Shown here piece after piece: positions 36,347 to 47,494 of a DNA stretch of 64,000 nt. This DNA comes from Paracentrotus lividus. Taxonomy: Eukaryota; Echinodermata; Echinoidea; Camarodonta; Echinidae. The first letter of the stretch is position 1; every line of letters begins with the position of its first letter. The translations under genes and the position numbers were made by a program. The notes beneath the pieces were generated by a model. It had not been told where the DNA came from and searched no databases. It saw only the letters and a list, made by a program, of their open reading frames with translations. The stretch lies in assembly GCA_940671915.1 (NCBI GenBank), contig CALNVZ010003433.1, positions 33,681,673-33,745,672 of the forward strand. Reading direction: 5' to 3'.

Positions 36347-36436
<90 letters not shown>
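36336..36436. repeat. (CAAT)n microsatellite
   Basis: About 100 bp of 'caatcaat', nearly pure, with a short (GATC)n start at about 36336-36347. Confidence 0.95.
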
Positions 36437-36437
<1 letters not shown>

Positions 36438-36689
36438 TTTAGTTCAATTCACCGTTGCATATCCCTCCATCTACCCACGGGTCGCTCGATCAATCTTTCA
36501 TTCAATACATGGATTCATTATATAAAACGATAAAACAATCTTGAAATATTTTTGCACCGATTCCCATTCTCTTTATTATTCATCATCATCATCGCAATAC
36601 GTCATCATTGATCAACGTGACCTACAATCGTCTTGACCAAATACAAGTAATAACAATTATCACGTGACTTACATCTTCAGGAATGAAGT

Positions 36690-36847
36690 ATAGAGCGTTC
36701 CCAGTGACGTCATCATTCATCCATGTTGGTGGGCTAAACAATAGAAACATGTCCATCAAACCGTGATAAATCATTGTTGGTGCACCGGTACCTTATTGTT
36801 TTGCCCACCAACATGGCTGCTTATGACGACACGTGAAATCGCTCTAT
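36690..36847. mobile_element. 158 bp foldback MITE, ATAGAGCG ends
   Basis: The left end atagagcg and the right end cgctctat are perfect inverses. Further in, 'gtgacgtcat' pairs with 'atgacgacac', and 'ccatgttggtgggc' pairs exactly with 'gcccaccaacatgg'. Non-coding. The total hairpin arm is about 55 bp with a few mismatches. Confidence 0.85.
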
Positions 36848-37926
36848 TCGAATTGGGGACATCGATTGGAAGAACTTTGAAAAAACATTTGAAAGGCACA
36901 GGGAATTATTAAAAAGGAATGTTAGTCAATTATAATTATTTTGAGGGAAATGTATAAAATTTTAAATTAGATATTCATTAAATTTGTTAAAGAAAGTCCA
37001 GTTAAATGAAATAGTCGGTATAACATGTATGTAAAGAAGAAAAAAAGACTTTGTGCTGTTTCTATTTTTGTTTTTGTTTTAAATGTACGATGATTTTCTC
37101 CAATGCAAATTAATTAAATATTTTTACATATCACATGAAACTAATCATCGTTATTGAAATGAGACCAAATTTAAACAGTAAATTAAATTTTACAGTTATT
37201 ACGTTTACGTTGCAGCTGTAATTAAACGCTCAGATAGCAGTTCTCAAATTATACCAAACTGCCTATTACAGATCGACGATTAATTCGAAACTTCGAACTT
37301 TCCTAGTTATTTACGGTACAATTCTCTGCTGGAACATACTTGTCCAGCATTACACTAGATTATTGCAACATTTGCCCCATAATGCGTTTTTAATATAAAA
37401 TACACCCGAAACATATCTATATATTTACAAACCCATCCATAAAAAAAAAATCGTCGAGCACCCATTATTCTGAACAATTCAATGTCATCAAGTTGAGCGC
37501 CAATATAAATACACATTGAATCAGTTATATACAAACATAAACATATTCCATTCGAAATGCCAATTAACAAAATATTGCTTTGAGTTATACAATATCAAAA
37601 TATCTCTTTCTTTCTGTCCGCCTCTGGAAATGCCTCTTTCTCTCAATTCTTTCTTGTTTTATTGCTCTTGGTTTTTATTCCCTTTCATGTCTTCTGATTT
37701 TCTCTAGCTTTAACCGAATTTAAGTATTTCGGGATCTTTTTCATTCCAAATGTAAAAAAATGCCTCACCTGAATTAAAAACTCAACCCATGCGTGCATGG
37801 TCTAATATCTAGTCTAGAGAAATTTTAAAATGATACAACATTCACACTCAGTACTTTGATACCTATATGGACGGTTTAGAGTTGATCTTTACTAGTTGTG
37901 CTACGTACAGTAAATAAATTGCACTT
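36848..37926. other. AT-rich 3' flank of the neurogenin gene
   Basis: No other gene seen. Frames of 63-71 aa carry no motif. Confidence 0.45.
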
Positions 37927-37932
37927 TTTATT
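37927..37932 (-). terminator. Candidate polyadenylation signal for neurogenin
   Basis: TTTATT on the plus strand reads AATAAA on the minus strand, about 365 bp after the stop codon. Other AATAAA-type matches exist further downstream (about 37657 and 37672), so this is only the nearest good candidate. Confidence 0.4.
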
Positions 37933-38296
37933 ATGGTAGCCTAGTGTAAACAACAATACAAATCAAATGTAATAAAAGTAGGAAAGCAGATGAGATAAAC
38001 CAGTACCTGTATGAGTTCAAACAATTTAAATTCTTCATATCACTGCGACCAAAATCAGAAGTTGTATGGGGAAAATAATAATCAATGATTAATGAAATTT
38101 AGGTGTTTTTTTTAAAGAACCAAAACGTAAAAATATATTAATGGGCAATATATAGATCGCATCATTGGACTCTTCTTCAATTACCCTAACAACCAGTTCT
38201 AATTCATTTTAAAACCAACTAGGTTTTAGGAAAAGACCTAACCCTTGAGTTGTAATTGTCTTTGCCTACATTGAGAACTATCGATATAAAAATTGT

Positions 38297-39274
38297 TCAA
38301 TTTGTTAGCCACGCACACGGTGTCAATCGATCAACGATATCGCGATTGTGCATGCTGTATGTCGGCTGACTCAGGGAGCTGCGTTTGAAAGGTGACGTTT
38401 GGAGGAGAGTGTTTTTTGAAAACATAGGCGGTTCGGGAGAACTGTCGGATGTTTCTGGGCTTTCAGGGTAGAAGTGGTCCCAAGATGAAGTTTCCTCTTT
38501 GACGGTTGGGGGTGTGGAAAGCTCATATCTGCAGCTCAATAGTTGAGTTTGTTCGGATCTCATTGCTTCTTGAGCGGCCCTCTGACACAGCGTCGCTGCC
38601 GATGCTCCCCCAGTCATGGTTCCTGTTATAGCGCCAGTCATTGCTTGAAGAGCAGAGAAGGGATTGTCCTTTGATAAGCAACCATTTTCGCCTCCGTCCA
38701 CCATATTAAGCATCTGAGATAGCGCCCAGATGTAGTTATGGGCAAAGCGGAGGGTTTCAATCTTGGTTAGTTTGGTGTCGTCCGGGAACTTGGGAAGAAC
38801 TTCTCTCAGGCCGTCGAGCGCGTAGTTGAGATTGTGCATGCGGTTCCTCTCCCGATCGTTGGCCTTCAATCTACGATGTCGACGAATCTTTTGGATGCAT
38901 GCTGGACTTCGTGTGCGACAACGAGATCGCTGGTAGCGTTTTCTCTTTGGCAACATCGTGCCCTGTGACGAAGGCGTCGTCGTCGTTGTCACGTCCGACG
39001 TCAGTTTCACTCGTTTTGAGCTATTGCAGTTACTGAGTTGTCGGCGTTTCTGGCTCTTTGCAGACTTCTCATTCTTGGTGGTCGCGGCTACATTTGTTCC
39101 CATGGTTACGACGTTGTTCGCTGGTTCCGCATGGATGTTGAAGCGAGAGCTGGAGCAGAGTGAAAGCGAAGACGGTTCCGTGTATGTTGAGTGAGTTGTG
39201 AATGCGCGTGCGCAGGACGGGGGTTCCCTCCTGAGTAAAGTACGGGTCATCGGAGTGGGATATAATGCAGGCAT
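38297..39274 (-). CDS. ngn: Neurogenin-class bHLH transcription factor (325 aa)
   Basis: The product is a proneural bHLH factor that should dimerise with an E protein and bind CANNTG E-boxes in the nucleus to drive neuronal differentiation (family knowledge). The bHLH domain is at residues 132-190 (about 38705-38881). The basic region reads [14 protein letters not shown], and loop plus helix 2 reads [20 protein letters not shown]. 'KAND' and 'FPDDTKLTK' separate it from NeuroD ('KANA', a different loop) and from Atonal. The N-terminus is Ser/Thr/Lys-rich with basic clusters (residues 75-92 and 109-136). The C-terminus is Ser/Pro-rich (residues 254-283). I chose the ATG at 39272-39274: 18 nt upstream a strong acceptor (pyrimidine tract then TTTGCAG) interrupts the open frame, and the TTG-initiated extension crosses it. 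The coding region is one exon, as usual in this family, and is intact. The gene call is secure; the species-specific name is not. Confidence 0.95.
   Translation of the reverse strand: MPALYPTPMTRTLLRREPPSCARAFTTHSTYTEPSSLSLCSSSRFNIHAEPANNVVTMGTNVAATTKNEKSAKSQKRRQLSNCNSSKRVKLTSDVTTTTTPSSQGTMLPKRKRYQRSRCRTRSPACIQKIRRHRRLKANDRERNRMHNLNYALDGLREVLPKFPDDTKLTKIETLRFAHNYIWALSQMLNMVDGGENGCLSKDNPFSALQAMTGAITGTMTGGASAATLCQRAAQEAMRSEQTQLLSCRYELSTPPTVKEETSSWDHFYPESPETSDSSPEPPMFSKNTLLQTSPFKRSSLSQPTYSMHNRDIVDRLTPCAWLTN
38705..38881 (-). other. ngn: bHLH DNA-binding/dimerisation domain of neurogenin
   Basis: Residues 132-190. The basic region has Glu142 and the Arg residues of ERNRM, which in bHLH proteins contact the CANNTG core. 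Helix 1 starts at about [14 protein letters not shown], the loop is KFPDDTK and helix 2 starts at LTKIETL. No conserved position appears broken. Confidence 0.93.
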
Positions 39275-39292
39275 GATGGAAAGGCCTTTCTC

Positions 39293-42200
39293 CTGCAAAT
39301 GGTGGAAGAAAAGAAAAGAGAATAATAATGGTTAATTGCGAGAAAAACAAATGTTCTATCTTCATTTTAGTATCAATAGTTAAATGTGATATCATGAGAG
39401 AATATGATAAAACATTAGGAAAAAAAACTTTACGTGAGATATTACAATGGTGATGGTGATGATGATTGGAAAAGGAGGATAGGAAAGAAAATTGACTGCT
39501 AATTTGATTATAAATATTACTTGACCACAACAGGGAGTAAAATGCATGTAAAAGAAACGTCAACAAATAGAAATATGAGATATGATTGTACATGCAATAA
39601 TGACAACCTGTTCGTGCAAACACGTGTATAACAAGGACTCTTTGCAACCTTTTCCCTTCGCCTATCTGTCTCTCTTTTTCTCTCTTTCTCTCCTTCTCAT
39701 GCTCTTTTTCCCACCTTTTCTGTATGCCTTCCATCCTTACAAATATCTTATGATTTAGTCTGATAGATTCCTTTCTTTATCATCCGCTTTTCTTAAAATT
39801 AAATTTTGTTTTATCTGATTTTGCACCATCTCTCTATCATTCTCATCGTCCCTCTCTTTTTTCCTTCATACAATATTTCTTCTTCTTTTTTTCATTCTAT
39901 GTTCTTATTGATCTTCATCCATCGTTGCAGTATATTATGTAAAGCTTTGCTTTAGATTAAAAGTAATTGAAAATATCCACTTGCAAATTTATTTAAGCGA
40001 CGAACCACCTTAATAAAGGGTTTTGTATCAAATTATGTACACTTAGCTACAGCTATAATGTTTGATCAGAATATCATAATTTCCGCCCAGCAAACACATT
40101 AAACAAAAAATATTACAATTAGCAATCATCTCATCAATCAATCAACTAACTACTATAACCCGACAGATCACGACAGCAGCCAAGCAAATCGATTGTGCTA
40201 AAAAACAGTATTCCTCAATTCAATACGTTTTTGTTCTTTTTTGAGAAAACGACAAATTGGAGACAATAACAATTTAATAGGTTTGTAATGAGGGTTCTGC
40301 GTTTTTTATTCGCACGGCCATTGACTGCTCTACGTACGCTGTCCAAACAGTCCTCGCGTTGAAGACACAGGACTGTTTATTTTGTCCAAAGTGCCCCCAT
40401 CCCAGTGCCTGTGAGAGAGAGGCGGACTCGTGTCGTATCAGAATTGATTTAATTGCTCTGTATCAGAAGTTCTTCAAATGTGGTTGATTTGGTGGGGCTG
40501 TGATCGATGGAAGAACAAATAAAAACTAGTGATTTCAATTTACTCGCATTGACCCTCGATCGTCGTATTCCGCGCTCTCTGCAAATTGTGTGGTGGTGGA
40601 GATTTGAAGCGTTTATGAAGATATAAGTGAGGCAATAATGCAATCATCGCTTTCGATTTATGACAATTAGAGAATTTGTTTAAGATGACAATGCAAACCG
40701 TTTTAGTCACAATAAAACAGTAATCAATTTAGATACAACTTAAATACAAGTATAAATCTGGATAATTGGAAGCGAATTAATTGTTACAAACTTTAAATGT
40801 TATTGTTATCAATACTTAATTCTATGTCAATAATATAGAAATCCCGTTCTTCTTTTTTCCCCCATTTCTCTATACACTAATACTCCAACCTTTTTCGTAA
40901 ATAGTATTATCATGATTATGTCAGGTAACAATATGAGTTCATTAATTATGTATCTCTCTCTATCTCTCTCTCTTTCTCTTTCCTGTTACTTTTATCTTTT
41001 TTTTTTCATTTAAAAAAGAAGAAAAAACACTTCGTTTTGATCTATCATTTAATGCAACCAATCTCTACCACTTTTTAATGCTACCTTTCTCTATCACCAT
41101 CTGTATTTCTTACTAACTTCTCTTGGTTGATCGCGGAAACTCACATCTCATGAAGCGCGTGCCTCAAATTATCCACAACCCTTCCTTGTGACTTCCACAC
41201 GCCATAAACCGATCTTCATCAACAGCGCTTGCGCAACGTAGTCTGATCGTTGATTGGCTGTCAGCCATATTCAGCGAACCAATCAAAACGCTTCTATACA
41301 CTATATACCACTAAAGAGCTAAAGAATATGGCTCTTACTGTAAGCCAAATGGGTGCCGAATAATAAACAAATTTAAAGATTTTGCCAGATATGTCACATT
41401 TAAGATGAGACAAATTTGGTAAATTCAATGTGATCTTTTCAATTATGTCATGAAATCACACCAAAAAAGAAAAAAAAAAAAAAAAAAAAAATGCAAATTT
41501 GACAGAATTCAAACTGTCGTTATCACAAAGCGAAATGAATGAATCGTTTCAGGCATGATACCCAGCTGAATTCTAAAGTGAATCTACAAAATGTATACCA
41601 CGTTAGTGATACCCAGCCAGTGCCGAAATTAGATATTTTTTTTTCATTAGAAACAGAATAAATTTATTTCCGTAGAGTTTTATTTTGTTTTACATTATCT
41701 TTACACCATAGTAATATTGTAACAGGATGAAGCACGTTTTTAAAGTATGAACAGGCGTGCGGCCAGTCGCAGAGGGGTGAATAGTTAACAATCCTAATAG
41801 ATTCATAAGTGATTTTCTCTTGAGAATTGTTAAGAGTGAGAAAAGAGCGTCCAAATCGGTTCTGAATGGACGCCACGGCACAGACCGTGAAAATCGCATT
41901 GATTTTACACGCCTTTTTGACAGATTGAGGCGTGGGAAACACCCAGATGGTCGTGGGATAGGCACGGGTAACGGCCGGCATGGTTGACGGTCCTCAACTG
42001 GGGTATGCGGGTAACAGACGGGGAATCAGTCGCATCTTAAATTCCTATGAAGAACTAACGAGTGTTCACCCCAGCTACTCGGTCGATTGTTTTTTCCCCG
42101 TCTTTGTACTTTCTACGCCCGAGTCAGCGACTTGCTCACTGAGCTATTCATGGCAAAGTGACATATGGTACTCGTAGGTAGGTCTGAAGTTGCGACTATA

Positions 42201-43999
42201 CCGTCGAAATATAGGCGAAAAGAAGGGACAAAATATGACTTTAAAATTACACACTTTCGCTATTAGAACGCGTGTACGCCCCTCCCTCTCTCTAAAGGGC
42301 TCTTTACAAGTCATTAATCGACAATATATTCCGAGTGCACTTTTAAAAGAAGGAGACTTTTGTGAAATAATGGAGTAAATGCTCATTTGACACCTGTCAA
42401 CTTTGAAAGTGCATTTCACGTCAATCAAGGCTGTATGCATACAACAAGTGTGAAGGTACAGGAAGACGCTGAACGATATGTGGAAAGTGAACAGTGTAGG
42501 GGAAGATAGGAGATTTCGGGGGAAAATACGGAAAGAACAAAAAATAAAATAAAGTAAACATAACGTAGAGATGGAAATCGGACATTATGTGCTTGACAGA
42601 TTGAGATGTAAGTAATTAATTATGTAAACCCAATAGTAGATACATTGATATAAATTAAAATCCATATAAGACGAAATAATAGAAAAATCAAAGAGAATAG
42701 GCAGTAATTGTCGTAAGTGTTATGCCCTATTAGTAATGATAATGAGATTATTTTCAAATTAACAAATAACAAAACAAACAAAAAGTCCGCGATAATTTTG
42801 TAAAAGCTATCAGAATCTGCAAGATTACTTTTGGTACAATTAATAGTATAAATACCTTGATTTAATTTTAACATTAAGTAAACTTAAAGGTTTAAAGGAA
42901 AGCTTAAAATGCATTGACGTTGAGGAAAATTGTGTGGCATATGGTACGAGGACTGACCGAGCAGGTTAATGCATATTTCAATTTATAAATTGATATACAA
43001 AAATGTCCAAATGCATATTTATAAAATGTAATAACTTCATATATTGAAAAATTGGTAAAGTAGAACAAATCTAAAACATAGGTAGCTTCTTGGCCAAAGA
43101 TAAGATGTGCAATAAGAGCTTATGAACCTCAATTTTTGTAACAATTCCACTGAGCGAGGTCGTCATAAAATATAAAATTCTGATTAGAGGGAAAAAACTG
43201 AAGAAAAAGAACAACAAAGTTTTCCTCCCTTTCTCTAAATCAAATCACCGAGATGACCGCCATCTTCATGGCCATGGTCAAAGTGTTTAACTGGTGGTCA
43301 ACACTGGTCAACGGGAAGCCGCGGTCGGCTCGGCACCTTGTCCGAGCATTGACCACTTCCGAACACGAGGATGAAATTCGGCTTAGAGTTTGGCTTTTGA
43401 AATATTCATTTCACCGCAAGCATCCCGGCCTACTTTGCTAATACGTGTTGCCAGTGATTTCCTCACGAATTATGTCTGGTGGTAATCTTCTTCTTAAGAC
43501 GTTGATGAGATAAAGATACCAGTAATTCCAATGTGGAAATTAGAGATGTGATTCAAGGTGCTTCACTCGAAAATTGACGAATCAAAACGAATTAAATTAA
43601 TATTTAATTTGTGAAGAAAAAGAGATGGTATGAAAAGTATGAGATGGATATTTAATTGATTTAGTTAAATTGACTAACACAGCATCGCAATCACAATTTG
43701 GTATAATGGTGTCAATTAAAATACATTGCATAAACATGATAAACGCTTTGAAAATAATTCGGTTTTATTTCGTGCAGTTAACAAATTCAGCTGAACATTA
43801 CGAAACTATGATGTGTGAAATATAATGTGATTATGGAATTGCGATTTGGAATAAAAAGCAAACGATTAAAATTTGAAACTAACAATCACAATGAATAAAT
43901 AAATTTAATTCAACAAGATGTTCAACCAATTTGTGATAACAGGTTGCTTCATTAATGAATGTTAAAGAGCGAGTTAGGGGTAGAATCTATTAACCTTAC
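39293..43999 (-). other. ngn: Proposed neurogenin intron 1 (4707 nt)
   Basis: The 3' splice site is AG at 39293-39294 after a 20 nt pyrimidine-rich tract, on the minus strand. The proposed 5' splice site is CAG|GTAAGG, with GT at 43998-43999. The acceptor is strong. The donor was picked as a near-consensus match upstream and is not proven. Upstream of it the frame that would join the CDS runs without an ATG back to an in-frame TGA, which fits a non-coding first exon. Apart from CT tracts and an A run at 41469-41490, the intron is largely unique sequence and may hold cis-regulatory DNA. Confidence 0.55.
41931..41958 (+). promoter_or_regulatory. Su(H)/CSL-type site next to proneural E-box in the intron
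   Basis: CGTGGGAAA at 41931-41939 matches the high-affinity Su(H)/CSL consensus (C/T)GTGGGAA. CAGATG, a proneural E-box, follows at 41944-41949, and a second CGTGGGA at 41952-41958. Paired Su(H) and proneural sites are a known arrangement in Notch-responsive neural genes. That they act here is an inference. Confidence 0.4.
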
Positions 44000-44303
44000 C
44001 TGTGCAAATATGTAAAGAGATGTTAAATCTTGGCACCTGTAGTCCGAAAATCAAATAGTGAATAACCAAAACCAGATAACAGGTGTTTTGTTCAATCTAT
44101 CACTTGCAAGCCAGCCAAATTTGTCTGCAGTCTTGTCCAGATGGTGAAATTTCCACGCGACGAGCTAAAAAACCAACGACCGGCTGGTGGTAAGAAGAGG
44201 ATGTAAAGTGATGGTTATAGAAGAGATCTACCCCTAACGACGTGATGATGAGGAAGAGAGAGAATCGAGATGACTTGTTATCATGAAGAGGATGCAGATG
44301 ATG
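44000..44303 (-). other. ngn: Candidate non-coding first exon of neurogenin
   Basis: Bounded by a TATA-like box about 25-30 bp upstream of 44303 and by the CAG|GTAAGG donor at 44000/43999. E-boxes CACCTG at about 44034 and CAGGTG at about 44082 lie within it. The exact transcription start and the identity of this exon need transcript evidence. Confidence 0.4.
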
Positions 44304-44326
44304 CGTCGCTGCGATTGTGGCGAGCT

Positions 44327-44335
44327 CTTTTTATT
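44327..44335 (-). promoter_or_regulatory. ngn: TATA-like box of the proposed neurogenin promoter
   Basis: The minus strand reads AATAAAAAG followed by a GC-richer segment with possible initiators at about 44300-44305. A GA microsatellite (minus-strand sense) lies about 240 bp upstream, at 44575-44597. Confidence 0.4.
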
Positions 44336-44574
44336 CAGAGCTGAGGGGTGAGAGAGGGTGATATAGGGAAGGTTTGGCTATAATGGTGCGTGGCGGACCG
44401 AACAGGGGTTTGAATGAAGAGAAGAGGCGAAGAGCAGAGGGCAATGTTTTTGAGAGGGGTAAGAGAGGACGACTTGGTGGTAGGATGGTGAGATGGTTGA
44501 ACGCGAGTGGGCGCACGCCTGGACTGGTCGCGTTGTAGGGGTGGTGTATAATAAACGAGGGTCCCATCCCCACC

Positions 44575-44597
44575 CCTCTCTCTCTCTCTCTCTCTAG
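44575..44597. repeat. (CT)n microsatellite near the proposed promoter
   Basis: Short pure CT run. It reads as GAGAGA on the gene strand. Confidence 0.9.
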
Positions 44598-47490
44598 CTG
44601 GAAAAAAAAGAAAAACTGTTCCACAGGCGCTGCTCCAATCCAAGTTTTAGCCGAGAGACAATGCCCAGACGGGCCCGTTGACAATGACACATGGAGTAAA
44701 GCTGATCAACCTGCTCAGAGTTGTCTACAGGCCAACTTGACTTAATATCTGGTCGGCTCCTCGTTTTGATTGAGTGACGGGACGAAAGAAGCTTTGGCAA
44801 GGGGGTGGATTTAGAAAGTTGTGAAATTACTACAAGTGACTCTAATGGGGTAGAGATTAGCTGGGATCATAACAGTGACATGACGGTGTTGGATGCGAGG
44901 CAGGGGTTTAAAACGTGGATGGAATCTTCAAGACGGGAGGGTGTCTGACATTATGAGGATGAAGCTCGAAGCTTTGCGAGAGGGGTGCCTGCCCAGCCAA
45001 CAGGCATCCCTTTTGTTGCTCCCGAAATTAGGGTAACCTTTCTGCTTCATTAGGTGCTTAAATAGATGGCGATAACCCTTTCTTATCTTAACTCTTTCTA
45101 CTAACTTTCTCTGCCATTTTATTAATTTCGTTCAAGTCTTTCATATTAGGCTGATGCATCTAGGTCGATTAGCCAAGGATTTAGACCCACAATGCCCCAG
45201 ACCATATTTTCATGGACTCACTCGTATTGCCGATGAATCAATCATCTTCATTATTTATCTTTTGTCTCTGCAAAATGAGGCAGTTGGTCCACTTTTTAAT
45301 ATTTTCCTATCGGCATACACGCAATGTCAACGGGCAATCAAATCCGACTTGCTCGACAATGGATTACAAAAGAGATTAAGCAATAAGGTGCGTACGCGTC
45401 GAGTACACCACTACACCTCCTTTCAAAGGACAAATCAATTATTCTTCTGCGAACTGTCAGCTATAGTGAGACAGAGATCCGACCTCCCGTGCCCCAACAA
45501 CTCACGAAGAATAAGCCATCGTCGTCAACCCCGATCAATGAATGATAGAAAATCAGATAACATTCAGAAATGGAGAAAAGAAGGAGAACGTGAGGAGGAA
45601 AAAGGCAAGATTTTGTGTTGGTTTTATACATGTAAGATTAGTGTGGACCATTGCCATGCCAATGTAAGTTATGGCGTGCGTTGACTTTGGGACTTATTGA
45701 CAGAAGTTTCGACAAGATTCGCACGACCAACTCTACCCGACAGTGTACACTCAAACACACAACCTATTATATCAACTCATGCGCATGCGTCAAAACTTTT
45801 TTTCGCGCTGCTTTTGAAAAAGTTTTGACAGCATTCGCGTTAAAAAGAAGTAGTTTTCTGCTCTCTTTATTCTTCTTCTCGCCTCGCGCGCTACAAGTCT
45901 CGGGTGAATTTGGGCGGTGGGGTAGTGAAATGGTTTGGTGCTAGTTCCAGTTTACTCACATTAAGTCACATTTATTGACTTTCCAAGCACTGATCGGAAG
46001 GAAATCGACAATTTTGTGACGCGCTCAATCTGTGCATCGGTTCTTATTGCTTGTTAGCTCACAATACCACACCTGGGGTTTCGCTCCGGAGTAAAACAGT
46101 AATAAACACCTCCTCTCTCAAGACGGTTAAATTTGAGACTTAATTAGGGGTACTTTGGTAGCATTAATCATTCACGTGTCGATCTGTCGACTTCGTACCA
46201 TTTCACCTGTCGTTAGTCTTAGATCGTTCATTGTTCAAGAGCGCGTGTCACGAGGAAAAAAAAATCAAGAACGACCCGATCATTTCCAGCAGTGTTAGGG
46301 TGCGTTGTGGCCTAGATGTTTACCATGTAGACGACTGGAAAGCTTTGCCTACCCCAAACTCAGAGCACGTGTCCCCAAATGGCAGGCGTCTATTTGTAGG
46401 GCTCTCCGCCGCTCAATTTCATGTCATCCACCGTTTACTTACCCTTGCTGAGGCTCAGGTCGTGCGTCAGGAAGCCGTCTCGCCTCCAGTCTATGCTGTT
46501 TACTTACACCGTTTCTACCCAGTCTCCATCTGCCTTCCTCTTGCTGCACCGTGCTACCATTGTGCGAAGAATTCCATCTCCAAAAACAATAGGCAGGCAG
46601 AAAATTGTCAAGCCTTTTGCCAGTGTGCTTGCGCCATTATTGTCCGCGAGTATAATATAAGGGTGACCGAGACAATGCTATCCGAGTGCATGGCCGGGAG
46701 TCACTTTGTTACTCCGAGGCTGGGGCAGGGAGGAGGACCGACTCCAAGCCATATGCCAGCTTTTCCCCCTTTTCTTTTTTTCTTTCGCGCGGTTTTATGT
46801 TCTTCGCCGTGTTCATTGGCTGCTAGTTGCTCGCTTGCGCATAGACGTGGGGGTGAGCTCAAATCACAACGCTCCCGTTTATCGCTTTTCGCGCATTTGT
46901 CCCCACCATGCCACATGACACACTTGTCGGCTACATAATTCTCCGGCACTGATTTCTTTCTTCTTCATCAGTGATTTTAAAATCAAGCTGTGGCTTTGTG
47001 AAACAAAAGTAAATTAAATACTACCAGTGATTTGGTCGTAAACATTAAGAAGTATACATCCTCTTACTACTTCTAGTGACTTATCAAGCTAGCCTCCTAG
47101 TCAGCAAGTGTGCCTAATTAAAGTTGTCATTGGAAAAGTGAATGGTGAGGGGTGGTGAGCGAATGGGTAGACGCGTGGTCGCACGCTCCGATCTTTGGCA
47201 ATGCTTTCTTCAACGGACCGCTGATTGAGCGGGGGTCAGTCATTGCTAGGAATAGCTCGTCCACCATGGAATACGATGTCCTCACATTGCTAGGGTTAGC
47301 CGCGTGCGCACTAAGCCGCCTGCAATTCGCAATCTGCTCGTCTTACCGCAGTCAAACTTTCAATCAAACATCGCTCAAAAATTAGAGAAAGAGAGGGGGA
47401 AAAACGACGTTCTTTTTCTTTAGCTTGTATTTCTTATGTTAACAATTTCTCGATGTACAAATGGGTGAAAACAGGTGCACGGAGCTAACA
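44598..47490. other. Unique, CpG-containing sequence upstream of neurogenin
   Basis: Less repetitive and less AT-rich than most of the window. Frames of 176 aa (45154-45684) and 235 aa (46231-46938) occur. They have no recognisable domain, contain low-complexity Ser/Cys/His stretches and are accompanied by open frames on the other strand, so I do not call them genes. Upstream cis-regulatory DNA is the more likely content (inference). Confidence 0.45.
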
Positions 47491-47494
47491 ATTA

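Noticed and set aside
39069-39734. 221-codon minus-strand ORF overlapping the neurogenin exon
   Set aside because: It is the alternative frame of the neurogenin exon plus pyrimidine-rich intron; no family similarity.
41150-41340. Possible second promoter with inverted CCAAT boxes and TATATA inside the ngn intron
   Set aside because: Motifs are short and common in AT-rich DNA, and no downstream exon or donor could be defended.
45154-45684. 176-codon ORF
   Set aside because: No recognisable family; the tail becomes low-complexity Lys/Glu/Arg.
46231-46938. 235-codon plus-strand ORF upstream of neurogenin
   Set aside because: No domain, Cys/His/Ser-rich irregular composition, open frames on the opposite strand and no splice context. 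Likely chance in CpG-containing DNA.
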